The translations under genes were made by a program, and so were the position numbers. Positions 17,345 through 25,043 of a stretch of DNA of 64,000 nt are shown piece by piece (the first letter of the stretch is position 1; every line of letters begins with the position of its first letter). The notes under the pieces were generated by a model, which was given only the letters and a program-made list of their open reading frames with translations, had not been told where the DNA came from and ran no database searches. This stretch comes from G965232465 sp965232465 (lineage in GTDB: Bacteria > Pseudomonadota > Alphaproteobacteria > JAQWUY01): the NCBI GenBank assembly GCA_965232465.1, contig OZ246977.1:2542001-2606000 (forward strand), written 5' to 3'.

Positions 17345-19999
17345 ATGCGGGAAAATGGATACTGTTATAATATGGAAGAAAATATATATAAAACAATACA
17401 TTACAAAATAAAAACCGCTGATTTTAAATGGCAAGACGCCATCGAAGATATACAAAAAGCGTTTAAACAAAACCCAAATGGTATGAATTGGACGACTTTT
17501 ATATGCGGTTGTATCGACAGGGTTTTACGCCACACCTGGAATCGATATGTGCCCGATTATAATGTGCAAAATCTGTGTATTATGGCGGTGGGGGGATATG
17601 GACGGGGGGGATGTGCCCCATATTCGGATGTGGATATTGTGTTTTTATACGAAGATACACAAAAAAACATACGCCAAAATACACAGGGTATATACCAATT
17701 TGATGGTTTTGTTCAAAATATGGTACGGGCGTTATGGGATATGGGGTTTAAAGTGGGGCAACGGATCCATGCTATCCCCCATTTGATACAACAGATACAA
17801 ACGGACACAGTGTTGGAAACAGCGGTTTTGACCCACCGCTATATTGTGGGCGATTATGGCGTATATAAAAAGTTTGTGGAGACATTACCACAAAATCATA
17901 CTGTATATAAAATTACCGATTTTATCCATAAAAAACAAGCGGAACAATCCAAAAGACACGAAAAATTTGGTGTCAGCCAATATATTCTTGAACCCAATAT
18001 TAAACAATCAAAGGGGGCGATACGGGATTTGGATATGGTATATTGGATATGTTTATATACTTTTCCAAAAATTAAATCCATATATGACCTTGCTGTGTAT
18101 GAAGGGGTGGAAAAACCATACTTAGATGATTTTATGCTGTGTATGCGGTTTTTTGATCGAGTACGCACATGTATGCATCTTATCAGTGGCAAGGCATCGG
18201 ATATATTATATTTTGATATGCAAAAACAAGTGGCGAAAATGCTGGGATATCAAGACATAGGCGATGTACGAGGGGTGGAAATATTTATGGGGGATTATTA
18301 TCGGCATGTATCGAAATCTGAAATCACTGTCAAAGCCCTATTGGGATGTATCAATTTTTACCTGCACCCAGATGTACATACTGCACTGCCCGCATCGGTA
18401 ATCGATACTTTCCCCACCTTACATACAGGGGTGAATATACATGCCAATATGGTGTGTGTACAAGATGTACAGCTGTTTGCCCATACCCCCGATATGTTGG
18501 TGATTATTTTTGAAGTGGCACAAAAATATGGATATGACATCCACCCCACAACCCTTGTTAGTATACAACAATTTTTGGATACAACCCCCGTATATATCAG
18601 CACCAGCCCCACCGCCAACAAAGCATTGTTAAAGATTTTACAAGGTACCCGTGCCCATGTCATGTTGCATTATATGAATATCAGCGGGGTGCTGTCGTGT
18701 GTGTTACCCGAATGGAAAACCATTTATTGTCAAATGCAGTACGATATGTATCATGATTATACCACCGATGCCCACACGATTCGTGCCATAAAAGAATGGG
18801 GGGATATACACCGGCAACTGTATGTATCCGAATTGCCTATTATCAGCCATCTTGCCCAAGATATTCGACAATCGCAACAACGCCATGTGATATTGGTTGT
18901 TGCCATATTACTGCATGATATTGCCAAAGGGTGCGGGGGCGACCATGCCATATTGGGGGCAAAAATCGCCTGTACCGTATGTACCCGTATGGGGATGAGT
19001 GCTTTGGCGATTGACACGGTACAGTGGTTGGTACGACATCATCTATTATTGTCGCACACGGCTGACAGGCGGGATATTATGGATTTAAAAACTTTGCGTG
19101 ATTTTACAAAACTGGTACACAGTGTGTATGTACTGGATTTACTTGCGGTGTTGACCATTGTTGATGTGCGTTCTGTGGGCAAAGTTTGGACACCTTGGAA
19201 ACACAGCTTGATAATGAAGGTATATGACCGTGCAAAACGCCATTTAGGGGGGAATATGGTATCTGTGTCCCGTAAAAATATGTTACCCATTATTGCCAAG
19301 CGGTTGTCGCATGTGGATAATATATACCCCATATTATCCCGTTTAACGACGGAATATTTGGAGGCAACACCCGATGATGTGATCGATTGGCATGTGACCA
19401 AAATTGCCAAATGTGATGGGGGGTGTATGCATATCAGACAAGATACGCAAAACAGACATACACAAATTATGGTATATACAACAGATATGATTGGTATTAC
19501 CGCACGCATTACCGCCATATTAACCCGTATGCAAATAAACATTATGGGGGCGGATATTTTTACCTTTTATAAATTGGGCGTACTGCATACATATCGGGTG
19601 CAATCGGTCAATGGGTATATGGAACAAGAGGTATGCCATAAAATGGCAACCATATTATCCAACCCTTACACACCCCCGCCCCGTAAAATTATTCTGGGGT
19701 ATAGGAACACAGCGTTTCAAGTGCAATCACAAGTGATTATCGATAACCAAATATCGTATAATGCGACCATGATCGAAGTGCATACCAGAAATCGCTATGG
19801 GGTATTGGCGGTTATAACCCAAGTGTTATCGGACCTTGCCATAAATATCCGTTCCGCCCGTATTACTTCGTATGGGGAATGGGTGTGCGATGTATTTTAT
19901 GTACAGGATAAATATGGGTTTAAAATATACCGTGAACAAGCCAAAAAAAGCATGCGTGAATCATTGTATACAGCGTTACAAAATCTCGATAAACAATAA
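17345..19999 (+). CDS. glnD: [protein-PII] uridylyltransferase / uridylyl-removing enzyme
   Basis: An 884-residue GlnD, slightly shorter than usual (~900-940). It has the nucleotidyltransferase motif GGYGRGGCAPYSDVD (normally GGYGRGELAPYSD), an HD domain with LLHDIAKG around residue 520, and two C-terminal ACT repeats (starting near VYTTDMIGITARI and EVHTRNRYGVLAVI). It modifies PII proteins according to glutamine level and so controls nitrogen assimilation. The start is uncertain: ATG 17345 has no strong ribosome site, and ATG 17375 is a possible alternative. Converges with the M50 protease gene, 25 bases away. Confidence 0.9.
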   Translation: MRENGYCYNMEENIYKTIHYKIKTADFKWQDAIEDIQKAFKQNPNGMNWTTFICGCIDRVLRHTWNRYVPDYNVQNLCIMAVGGYGRGGCAPYSDVDIVFLYEDTQKNIRQNTQGIYQFDGFVQNMVRALWDMGFKVGQRIHAIPHLIQQIQTDTVLETAVLTHRYIVGDYGVYKKFVETLPQNHTVYKITDFIHKKQAEQSKRHEKFGVSQYILEPNIKQSKGAIRDLDMVYWICLYTFPKIKSIYDLAVYEGVEKPYLDDFMLCMRFFDRVRTCMHLISGKASDILYFDMQKQVAKMLGYQDIGDVRGVEIFMGDYYRHVSKSEITVKALLGCINFYLHPDVHTALPASVIDTFPTLHTGVNIHANMVCVQDVQLFAHTPDMLVIIFEVAQKYGYDIHPTTLVSIQQFLDTTPVYISTSPTANKALLKILQGTRAHVMLHYMNISGVLSCVLPEWKTIYCQMQYDMYHDYTTDAHTIRAIKEWGDIHRQLYVSELPIISHLAQDIRQSQQRHVILVVAILLHDIAKGCGGDHAILGAKIACTVCTRMGMSALAIDTVQWLVRHHLLLSHTADRRDIMDLKTLRDFTKLVHSVYVLDLLAVLTIVDVRSVGKVWTPWKHSLIMKVYDRAKRHLGGNMVSVSRKNMLPIIAKRLSHVDNIYPILSRLTTEYLEATPDDVIDWHVTKIAKCDGGCMHIRQDTQNRHTQIMVYTTDMIGITARITAILTRMQINIMGADIFTFYKLGVLHTYRVQSVNGYMEQEVCHKMATILSNPYTPPPRKIILGYRNTAFQVQSQVIIDNQISYNATMIEVHTRNRYGVLAVITQVLSDLAINIRSARITSYGEWVCDVFYVQDKYGFKIYREQAKKSMRESLYTALQNLDKQ

Positions 20000-20024
20000 A
20001 AACACAAAAATATGGTGATTTTAC

Positions 20025-21149
20025 CTATATCATAATAGTCCGCATTCTCCACAATCGTCTTAACAGCTTAAAAATTATTCTGCCGATAAATAACACCATC
20101 GGAATGACAATTAAATCTTCGTATAAGATACCATATTCCCAATTTGACACATCATATACTTTTTGCCATTCAATGGTTGCAAAATACGCATATGTATATA
20201 AAAAAGCATACCGGAAAAACAATATCATCACGGACAAATTTAAGATACCATATATAAGGCTTATTTTTTTGATACCTGCCCATTGCCAACGATACAGCCG
20301 TTGATAAAAATCCCTGACAAGATTGTGTATGCCGGTAATATCCACCAATAACCAATATCCATCAGACCGTCCAAAGGGTAATAATAATCCGATTACCGCA
20401 TGTATAAATGCGATAAAACCACTATTCGATATAAATGCAGAATCTGTATATATGCCTACGCTTAAATACAAAATGGCAATCCCCATTTGAATGCCATATC
20501 CTGCCATTGTTACAATAATGCGTTCGATTTTTTTCCCCACCCAAATATGGCTGACATCCGTAAAAAATACAGGTATAAATATATAAATACCAAAAGATAC
20601 CTTGGGGGCTTTATCAGAAATTCTGGATGCGGCAATGATATGCCCACATTCATGCATAATAGCAATGGCAAAAAACATCATAACATAGTATGGGGATTGG
20701 TATATATCTATGCGATAGGCATCTGCATTTTGCATCATAAATACGGATAACGCTGTACCGATTGCAAAAGTAATAAAAAACCATACGAAAAATACCGAAG
20801 GAATACATATCACATTTATTTTTTTTAACACTGTAAAAATCCATTTTGTACTAAATAAATGGACATTAAAATGGGTATAATCTTTTTGTTTTTCCGCAAA
20901 TTTGGATTCCAATGTGGTTATAATGTGGACATATATATTTTCAAAATTATGTATCCCCACATCGTATGCATGTGTTTTTAAAAATTGGATACCCTCTTGC
21001 ACTGTATCTGAGTCCTGAATTGCTTTTAACACATAATAATAATCGGCGTTAATACGAATAATATCCCCTTGATGACAAACAAGATAGTTTTCTGTATTAT
21101 ATACCAATTCGAAGTCAGATATTTTATTTTTAATGGACTTAAAATCCAT
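20025..21149 (-). CDS. M50-family membrane zinc metalloprotease of the peptide-maturation type
   Basis: A 374-residue protein. The first ~90 residues are soluble and look like a small winged-helix or PqqD-like domain (YLVCHQGDIIRINADYYYVLKAI). Then come several membrane segments with the zinc motif HECGH at residues 166-170, followed by FIPVFFTDVSHIW, which matches the PVFYTDVSDAW region of the putative peptide zinc metalloprotease family found with peptide-modification clusters. The third metal ligand is expected in FGRSDGYWLLVDI. It would cleave a substrate within or at the membrane. It is the last gene of a minus-strand cassette: 44-residue peptide, 276-residue protein, this protease. Cleaving the peptide is an inference from position. 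Confidence 0.75.
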   Translation of the reverse strand: MDFKSIKNKISDFELVYNTENYLVCHQGDIIRINADYYYVLKAIQDSDTVQEGIQFLKTHAYDVGIHNFENIYVHIITTLESKFAEKQKDYTHFNVHLFSTKWIFTVLKKINVICIPSVFFVWFFITFAIGTALSVFMMQNADAYRIDIYQSPYYVMMFFAIAIMHECGHIIAASRISDKAPKVSFGIYIFIPVFFTDVSHIWVGKKIERIIVTMAGYGIQMGIAILYLSVGIYTDSAFISNSGFIAFIHAVIGLLLPFGRSDGYWLLVDITGIHNLVRDFYQRLYRWQWAGIKKISLIYGILNLSVMILFFRYAFLYTYAYFATIEWQKVYDVSNWEYGILYEDLIVIPMVLFIGRIIFKLLRRLWRMRTIMI

Positions 21150-21183
21150 CCCTTATCCCCCCTGTTGCCATATTGTACAATAG

Positions 21184-22014
21184 TTATTTGAACATATCGT
21201 GTGCTTCTTTTAGCAACAAATCACATTTTCTCAGAAGTAACTTAATAACCCGTATGCGTGCATTTTGATTTAACATTTCTGCAAACCCATCATATGATTT
21301 TTGATAATAGTGTCTGGCTTTAACAATAAAGTTTTCATATTCCCCTGTTGCCAATACATATTTTTGTAATGTATGATAGTTTAAGTCTGATAAATCATAC
21401 CCTTGCTGTTGTAAAAACCGCATAGATCGGCGTTCAGAAAATTTTGAATATTCCAATGTTAAAGTCCTATTTCGCCAATTGGTATACATGATAACATCAT
21501 AAAAATAGCTAAACCCACGCATTAAATCTTGTAAATATTTCAATATGTCTTTGCCCAAGCCCGTTTTGAAATAAGGTTTTAATGTTTCGTACAAAACAAA
21601 TGTGTACGATCGATGCCGTAATCCTATGGATTCAAAATCTTGAAAATTATCTAAGTCCATATTTTCATAATATTTACCAAATGATTTGACATGCCAATAT
21701 CCTTTATCATTTGCGTATATATTCCATACGGGGTGATTTTCAGGATAATACATCTTTGCGGTTTTTAAGGCACTTGCTGACACATCATCTTGTGCCCAAT
21801 TAAATACATAGTATTGATGTAACAATGAGGAAAAACCCGCCGCCATTTGTTTAACTTTTAGTGGGGTATCTTTTTCGCAAAAATATTCAAATATTTCCAC
21901 CAATCGAAATAAATATGAATTGGTTTGCATATTATTCATATGGGAAATAACTTCTTGTTTGCGTGCATCGGTTGCTTCTGGTAAAGCATAAATAAATTGA
22001 TCTCTATATAACAT
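21184..22014 (-). CDS. unrecognised 276-residue protein in the peptide/M50 cassette
   Basis: I recognise no family. The protein lacks a signal peptide or membrane segment and is rich in Tyr, Phe and Lys, with a pattern suggesting it is mostly alpha-helical. Aromatic clusters such as LLHQYYVFNWAQDD, KGYWHVKSFGKYYENMD and MRGFSYFYDVIMYTNWRNR stand out; the C-terminal ~70 residues are strongly helical and basic. The start has GAAAGA upstream. It lies 34 bases ahead of the M50 gene and 81 bases after the stop of the 44-residue peptide gene, with a terminator hairpin between. A maturation enzyme, chaperone or immunity protein for the peptide are all possible; none can be shown. Confidence 0.7.
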   Translation of the reverse strand: MLYRDQFIYALPEATDARKQEVISHMNNMQTNSYLFRLVEIFEYFCEKDTPLKVKQMAAGFSSLLHQYYVFNWAQDDVSASALKTAKMYYPENHPVWNIYANDKGYWHVKSFGKYYENMDLDNFQDFESIGLRHRSYTFVLYETLKPYFKTGLGKDILKYLQDLMRGFSYFYDVIMYTNWRNRTLTLEYSKFSERRSMRFLQQQGYDLSDLNYHTLQKYVLATGEYENFIVKARHYYQKSYDGFAEMLNQNARIRVIKLLLRKCDLLLKEAHDMFK

Positions 22015-22040
22015 GGTATTCTTTCAATAATAAATCTCTT

Positions 22041-22080
22041 TAAAAAATAAAAAAGGGGGAACGAAACCGCACCCCCCTTT
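22041..22080 (-). terminator. intrinsic terminator/attenuator between peptide gene and cassette enzymes
   Basis: On the minus strand an 8-bp stem AAAGGGGG/CCCCCTTT (22073-22080 with 22052-22059) is followed by a run of T broken once by A. It sits 16 bases after the peptide stop codon and before the 276-residue gene, which has no evident promoter of its own. This arrangement would give much peptide mRNA and less read-through mRNA for the two larger genes. Confidence 0.75.
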
Positions 22081-22095
22081 AATTAATGCATGATA

Positions 22096-22230
22096 TTACT
22101 TATCATCATCATCATCGTCTTTATCGTGTCCTTCTGGTGCCCATATGCCTGGAACATGCTCCGCAAATTGTTTACGGGTTTCCAATTTTTCTAGGTCCAC
22201 TTTAGTTATACGATTTTCTAGGTCTTTCAT
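22096..22230 (-). CDS. 44-residue peptide with Asp-rich tail, candidate precursor peptide
   Basis: A short open frame with a strong ribosome site (AAGGA, 7 bases before ATG). The first ~24 residues are charged and helix-forming (MKDLENRITKVDLEKLETRK), like a leader; then comes a distinct segment HVPGIWAPEGHD, and the end is K-D6-K. It is followed by a terminator hairpin and then by an unknown helical protein and an M50 protease, the layout of a ribosomally made, processed peptide cluster. No Cys, and only one Trp, limits the chemistry that could be applied. No signal peptide. Known precursor families are not recognised. Precursor status is inference; reality of the gene is supported by ribosome site and terminator. 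Confidence 0.65.
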   Translation of the reverse strand: MKDLENRITKVDLEKLETRKQFAEHVPGIWAPEGHDKDDDDDDK

Positions 22231-22450
22231 TATATTTTCCTTTCAATAAAAGAATAGAGTAAATAAAAAAGGGTTTTATCCAAAAAACACCTAAGCAATG
22301 TTTTTAAGATACTTTGTATACTATTATATAACCAAAACAGTACAATATACTTATTCGTAAATTCCTTATTTAATACACAAAATGGGGGGGGCATATCGTA
22401 AAATGCACATAAAAATGCTATTCACGATAGGATAATATCGTAAAAATATA

Positions 22451-22537
22451 TTTTATCCTCACTTGAAAGATTTGGACGATGTACAGAATGTTTATACTAA
22501 TATGGATATTTCTGATGCGATTGCTAAACAGCTGTAA
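22451..22537 (+). pseudogene. yebC: 3' remnant of yebC (YebC/PmpR family)
   Basis: The frame ending at 22537 encodes the last 28 residues of a YebC protein: LKDLDDVQNVYTNMDISDA plus IAKQL aligns with the family ending [20 protein letters not shown]. The frame is closed just upstream (TAA at 22433), and no other YebC sequence is present in the window, so the first ~220 residues are gone. Its own terminator survives at 22545. This is a rearrangement scar next to the peptide/M50 cassette. Confidence 0.8.
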
Positions 22538-22544
22538 CATATAT

Positions 22545-22570
22545 AAAGGGGGCATTCCCTTTTATTTTAT
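22545..22570 (+). terminator. intrinsic terminator of the yebC remnant
   Basis: Stem AAAGGG/CCCTTT with loop GGCATT, followed by TATTTTAT, 7 bases after the yebC stop codon. Confidence 0.6.
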
Positions 22571-22585
22571 CATATATTTACTTAA

Positions 22586-22630
22586 TGGAGCGGGTGATGG
22601 GATTCGAACCCACGACTTCAACCTCGGCAA
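22586..22630 (-). pseudogene. 3' half of tRNA-Gly(GCC)
   Basis: Read on the minus strand, the segment carries an anticodon-loop portion TTGCCGA, the 3' anticodon strand GGTTG, variable loop, a T arm with GGGTTCGAATCCC, and the acceptor strand CACCCGC-T-CCA, as in bacterial tRNA-Gly(GCC). The matching 5' half (GCGGGTG acceptor strand, D arm, CAACC) is absent; similarity stops inside the anticodon loop. Truncation at this point is typical of attachment-site copies left by tyrosine integrases, but no integrase or intact tRNA-Gly is in the window. Confidence 0.75.
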
Positions 22631-22713
22631 TTATAAGACTCTCTTTCTTATGAACTGACAAAACCTTATGGCGGAAATTTATATCATAACTCATGATATA
22701 TAGCATAACCAAT

Positions 22714-23376
22714 TTATATGCTGTTGCCTATGGTACACAGATTTATAACGCTTTGTATTTTTTGAATATCTTTTATGCCTTTGGATTTTTCTACGCCACT
22801 GGATATATCTAACATCTCCACCCCCGCTATCGGTATGACAGTTTCGATATTTTCCAATGTAATCCCCCCTGCCAAAAACCATGGACTGACAAAATCGGGC
22901 ATGGCGGACAATACACCCCAATGAAACGCCACCCCATGCCCCCCTTTAATGATCGAATGTTTGGGCGATTTTGCATCAAATAGCAACATATCACAGACTG
23001 TATCATATGCCTTTGCCACATCAAAATCCGCTAAATTTTCAATACCAAACGCTTTTATCACCGGTTTTTGCGTAGCGGCTTTTACCGCATCCACAAAATC
23101 CACCCGTTCCGCCCCGTGTAATTGGATATAATCAACCCCCGTATATAATGCCGTATCCACAACCTGTTGCAAGGGGGCATCTTGAAACAATCCCACTGTT
23201 TTTGTTACCCTTTTTATGGGCGATATACGGATGGAATCTAATAACAGCTTAGCGGATTTTGGGGAAACATAGCGCGGGGAGTGTTCGACAAATACCAAAC
23301 CGACAAAATCGATACCTGCATCACAACAAAATTGTAATACTTCGGGGGTTGTAATACCACATATTTTTATTTTCAT
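22714..23376 (-). CDS. trpF: phosphoribosylanthranilate isomerase
   Basis: A 220-residue TIM-barrel enzyme of tryptophan synthesis. It begins MKIKICGITTPEV (family KICGI start with catalytic Cys), contains VDYIQLHGAE and ends with the phosphate-binding FLAGGITLEN and GVEMLDISSGVE. It isomerises N-(5-phosphoribosyl)anthranilate. Gene order ihfB-lapA-pyrF-trpF on the minus strand is typical of alphaproteobacteria. No trpB or trpA follows; instead the tRNA and yebC fragments do, so the usual downstream genes have been lost or moved. Confidence 0.92.
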   Translation of the reverse strand: MKIKICGITTPEVLQFCCDAGIDFVGLVFVEHSPRYVSPKSAKLLLDSIRISPIKRVTKTVGLFQDAPLQQVVDTALYTGVDYIQLHGAERVDFVDAVKAATQKPVIKAFGIENLADFDVAKAYDTVCDMLLFDAKSPKHSIIKGGHGVAFHWGVLSAMPDFVSPWFLAGGITLENIETVIPIAGVEMLDISSGVEKSKGIKDIQKIQSVINLCTIGNSI

Positions 23377-23405
23377 AACAATTCTTTTTTATGATAATTC
23401 CGTAT

Positions 23406-24134
23406 TTATGACAATTCTTGGACAATTTTTTGAATGGCAATCTGCATATTTTCCGCATCGGTAATCGGCCGTCCAATAACCAAATAATCCGCCCCCTCTG
23501 ATATAGCATCACGGGGGGACATAATGCGGTGTTGGTCATTACCCCCCGCCCAAGCAGGGCGAATTCCCGGCACAATTGTTTTAAAATCATCCCCACAAGC
23601 GGATTTAATCAGGGCAATTTCATGGGCACTGCATACTACGCCATCTAAACCGGCGGTTTTTGCTAGTTCTGCCATTTTTACCACTTGATCGGGGATGGGG
23701 GGGGTATATCCCACTTGGGCAATATCCCTATCATTCAAAGAGGTTAAAATCGTAACCCCCACCATTAATGGGGGGGGAATACCCAGTTTATCTGCGGACT
23801 CCAAGGATTGTTGTTTTGCCGATTGCATCATACAAAGTCCACCCGCCGTGTGCACATTTAAAATATGCGGGCGGATACCCGATTCCAATACCCCCTGTAC
23901 CGCCCCCGCCACTGTGGTGGCAATATCATGAAATTTTAAATCCATAAAAACAAGGGCTGTATTTTTTTGTGCCTGATCCAAGGCATGTTGCACACCCATT
24001 GCCCCATGACGGTTAAAATATTCCAAACCAAATTTAAATCCGCCGACAAAATCAGCTGTTTCGGTAATAATAGTACTGGCAAGGGTAATATCGGTTGTGT
24101 CCAGTGCAACCAATACCTTATCTGTGTGCGACAT
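23406..24134 (-). CDS. pyrF: orotidine 5'-phosphate decarboxylase
   Basis: A 242-residue OMP decarboxylase, last step of UMP synthesis. The catalytic Asp/Lys array is in FMDLKFHDIATTV (DxKxxD), the start VLVALDTTD and the C-terminal phosphate-binding VPGIRPAW and YLVIGRPIT are conserved. It lies 29 bases upstream of trpF and 27 bases downstream of the lapA-type gene in one minus-strand run. Confidence 0.95.
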   Translation of the reverse strand: MSHTDKVLVALDTTDITLASTIITETADFVGGFKFGLEYFNRHGAMGVQHALDQAQKNTALVFMDLKFHDIATTVAGAVQGVLESGIRPHILNVHTAGGLCMMQSAKQQSLESADKLGIPPPLMVGVTILTSLNDRDIAQVGYTPPIPDQVVKMAELAKTAGLDGVVCSAHEIALIKSACGDDFKTIVPGIRPAWAGGNDQHRIMSPRDAISEGADYLVIGRPITDAENMQIAIQKIVQELS

Positions 24135-24161
24135 AGTCTAATATTCCCTAAAAATTTCTTA

Positions 24162-24368
24162 TTACTTTTTGCCTATAACACGCCCATATATGATGCCCAT
24201 AAAAAACGCACAGACAAACACAACCAAAACAACCAAAAACAGGGGGGCATGTAAGCTGCCGACAAATGGCCAAAATTGCAAGGCAACGGAAATCTGATTG
24301 GAAAAAACAAACAATAAGGCAAACAAAAGCACCAAAATAAAGAAAATCCTTTTAAATAAAAACTTCAT
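24162..24368 (-). CDS. lapA: LapA-domain (DUF1049) small membrane protein
   Basis: A 68-residue protein with two hydrophobic segments separated by a short loop, ending in a basic tail (YGRVIGKK). The spacing and the FSNQISVALQFWPF linker fit the LapA/DUF1049 family, which in E. coli acts with LapB in lipopolysaccharide control. The position between ihfB and pyrF agrees with alphaproteobacterial gene order. Confidence 0.7.
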   Translation of the reverse strand: MKFLFKRIFFILVLLFALLFVFSNQISVALQFWPFVGSLHAPLFLVVLVVFVCAFFMGIIYGRVIGKK

Positions 24369-24459
24369 TTATTTTCGGTACCTTAAAATATGTATGTAAT
24401 CCTTGTAATCCGCATACAATAAAAATGTTATTTTTTTACTGCGTGCACATTCTATATAT

Positions 24460-24744
24460 TTATTGATTTAAAACTTCCCGCATTTTCTTCGATGCAACAA
24501 ACCGCAAAACCCGCTTTTTCGGAACATATACAGCTTCACCGGTATTGGGGTTACGACCAACCCGAGCCTTCCGATACCGCATGGAAAACACACCAAAACC
24601 CCGAAATTCTATAAAATCCCCCCCATTTCGCAGGTAATTCTCAATGCCTTTGAAAAATTGATTTACAATTAATTCTAAATCTCTTTGGGTTAAATGTGGA
24701 TGCTTTTCAGCAATTTTTTTAATTATTTCCACTTTTGTTGTCAT
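24460..24744 (-). CDS. ihfB: integration host factor beta subunit
   Basis: A 94-residue HU/IHF-family DNA-bending protein. FIEFRGFGVFS corresponds to the IhfB IEIRGFGSFS segment, followed by the DNA-inserting arm GRNPNTGEAVYVP. A clear GGAGGA ribosome site precedes the ATG. It would pair with an IHF alpha subunit encoded elsewhere. The ~300 bases upstream, up to 25043, are very AT-rich with no gene and should hold the ihfB and pheA promoters. Confidence 0.88.
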   Translation of the reverse strand: MTTKVEIIKKIAEKHPHLTQRDLELIVNQFFKGIENYLRNGGDFIEFRGFGVFSMRYRKARVGRNPNTGEAVYVPKKRVLRFVASKKMREVLNQ

Positions 24745-25043
24745 AAAATCCTCCTAAAAATATAAAACTATGATCCCCTATGAAGTATGGACTTCCCTAA
24801 CTACTGCGTAATGGTATCACATTTTTTACATATTGTATATAAAAAAATACCCACTATCAAGAAATATCATACATGATACATGATTAAAATATCCATATTT
24901 TACACAATATCACATATACTTTAATATGTAAATTTTTTGTCTTTTTTAATAAAAAATATACTTTTTTGATATTTTAATATTTATTATTTGCCTATTTTAT
25001 GTTTATATGCCATATGATAGTATGCAAAAATAGGGGGACAAAT

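Noticed and set aside
22586..22680. Complete tRNA gene
   Set aside because: Only the 3' half of tRNA-Gly is present; the 5' acceptor strand GCGGGTG and the D arm are missing.
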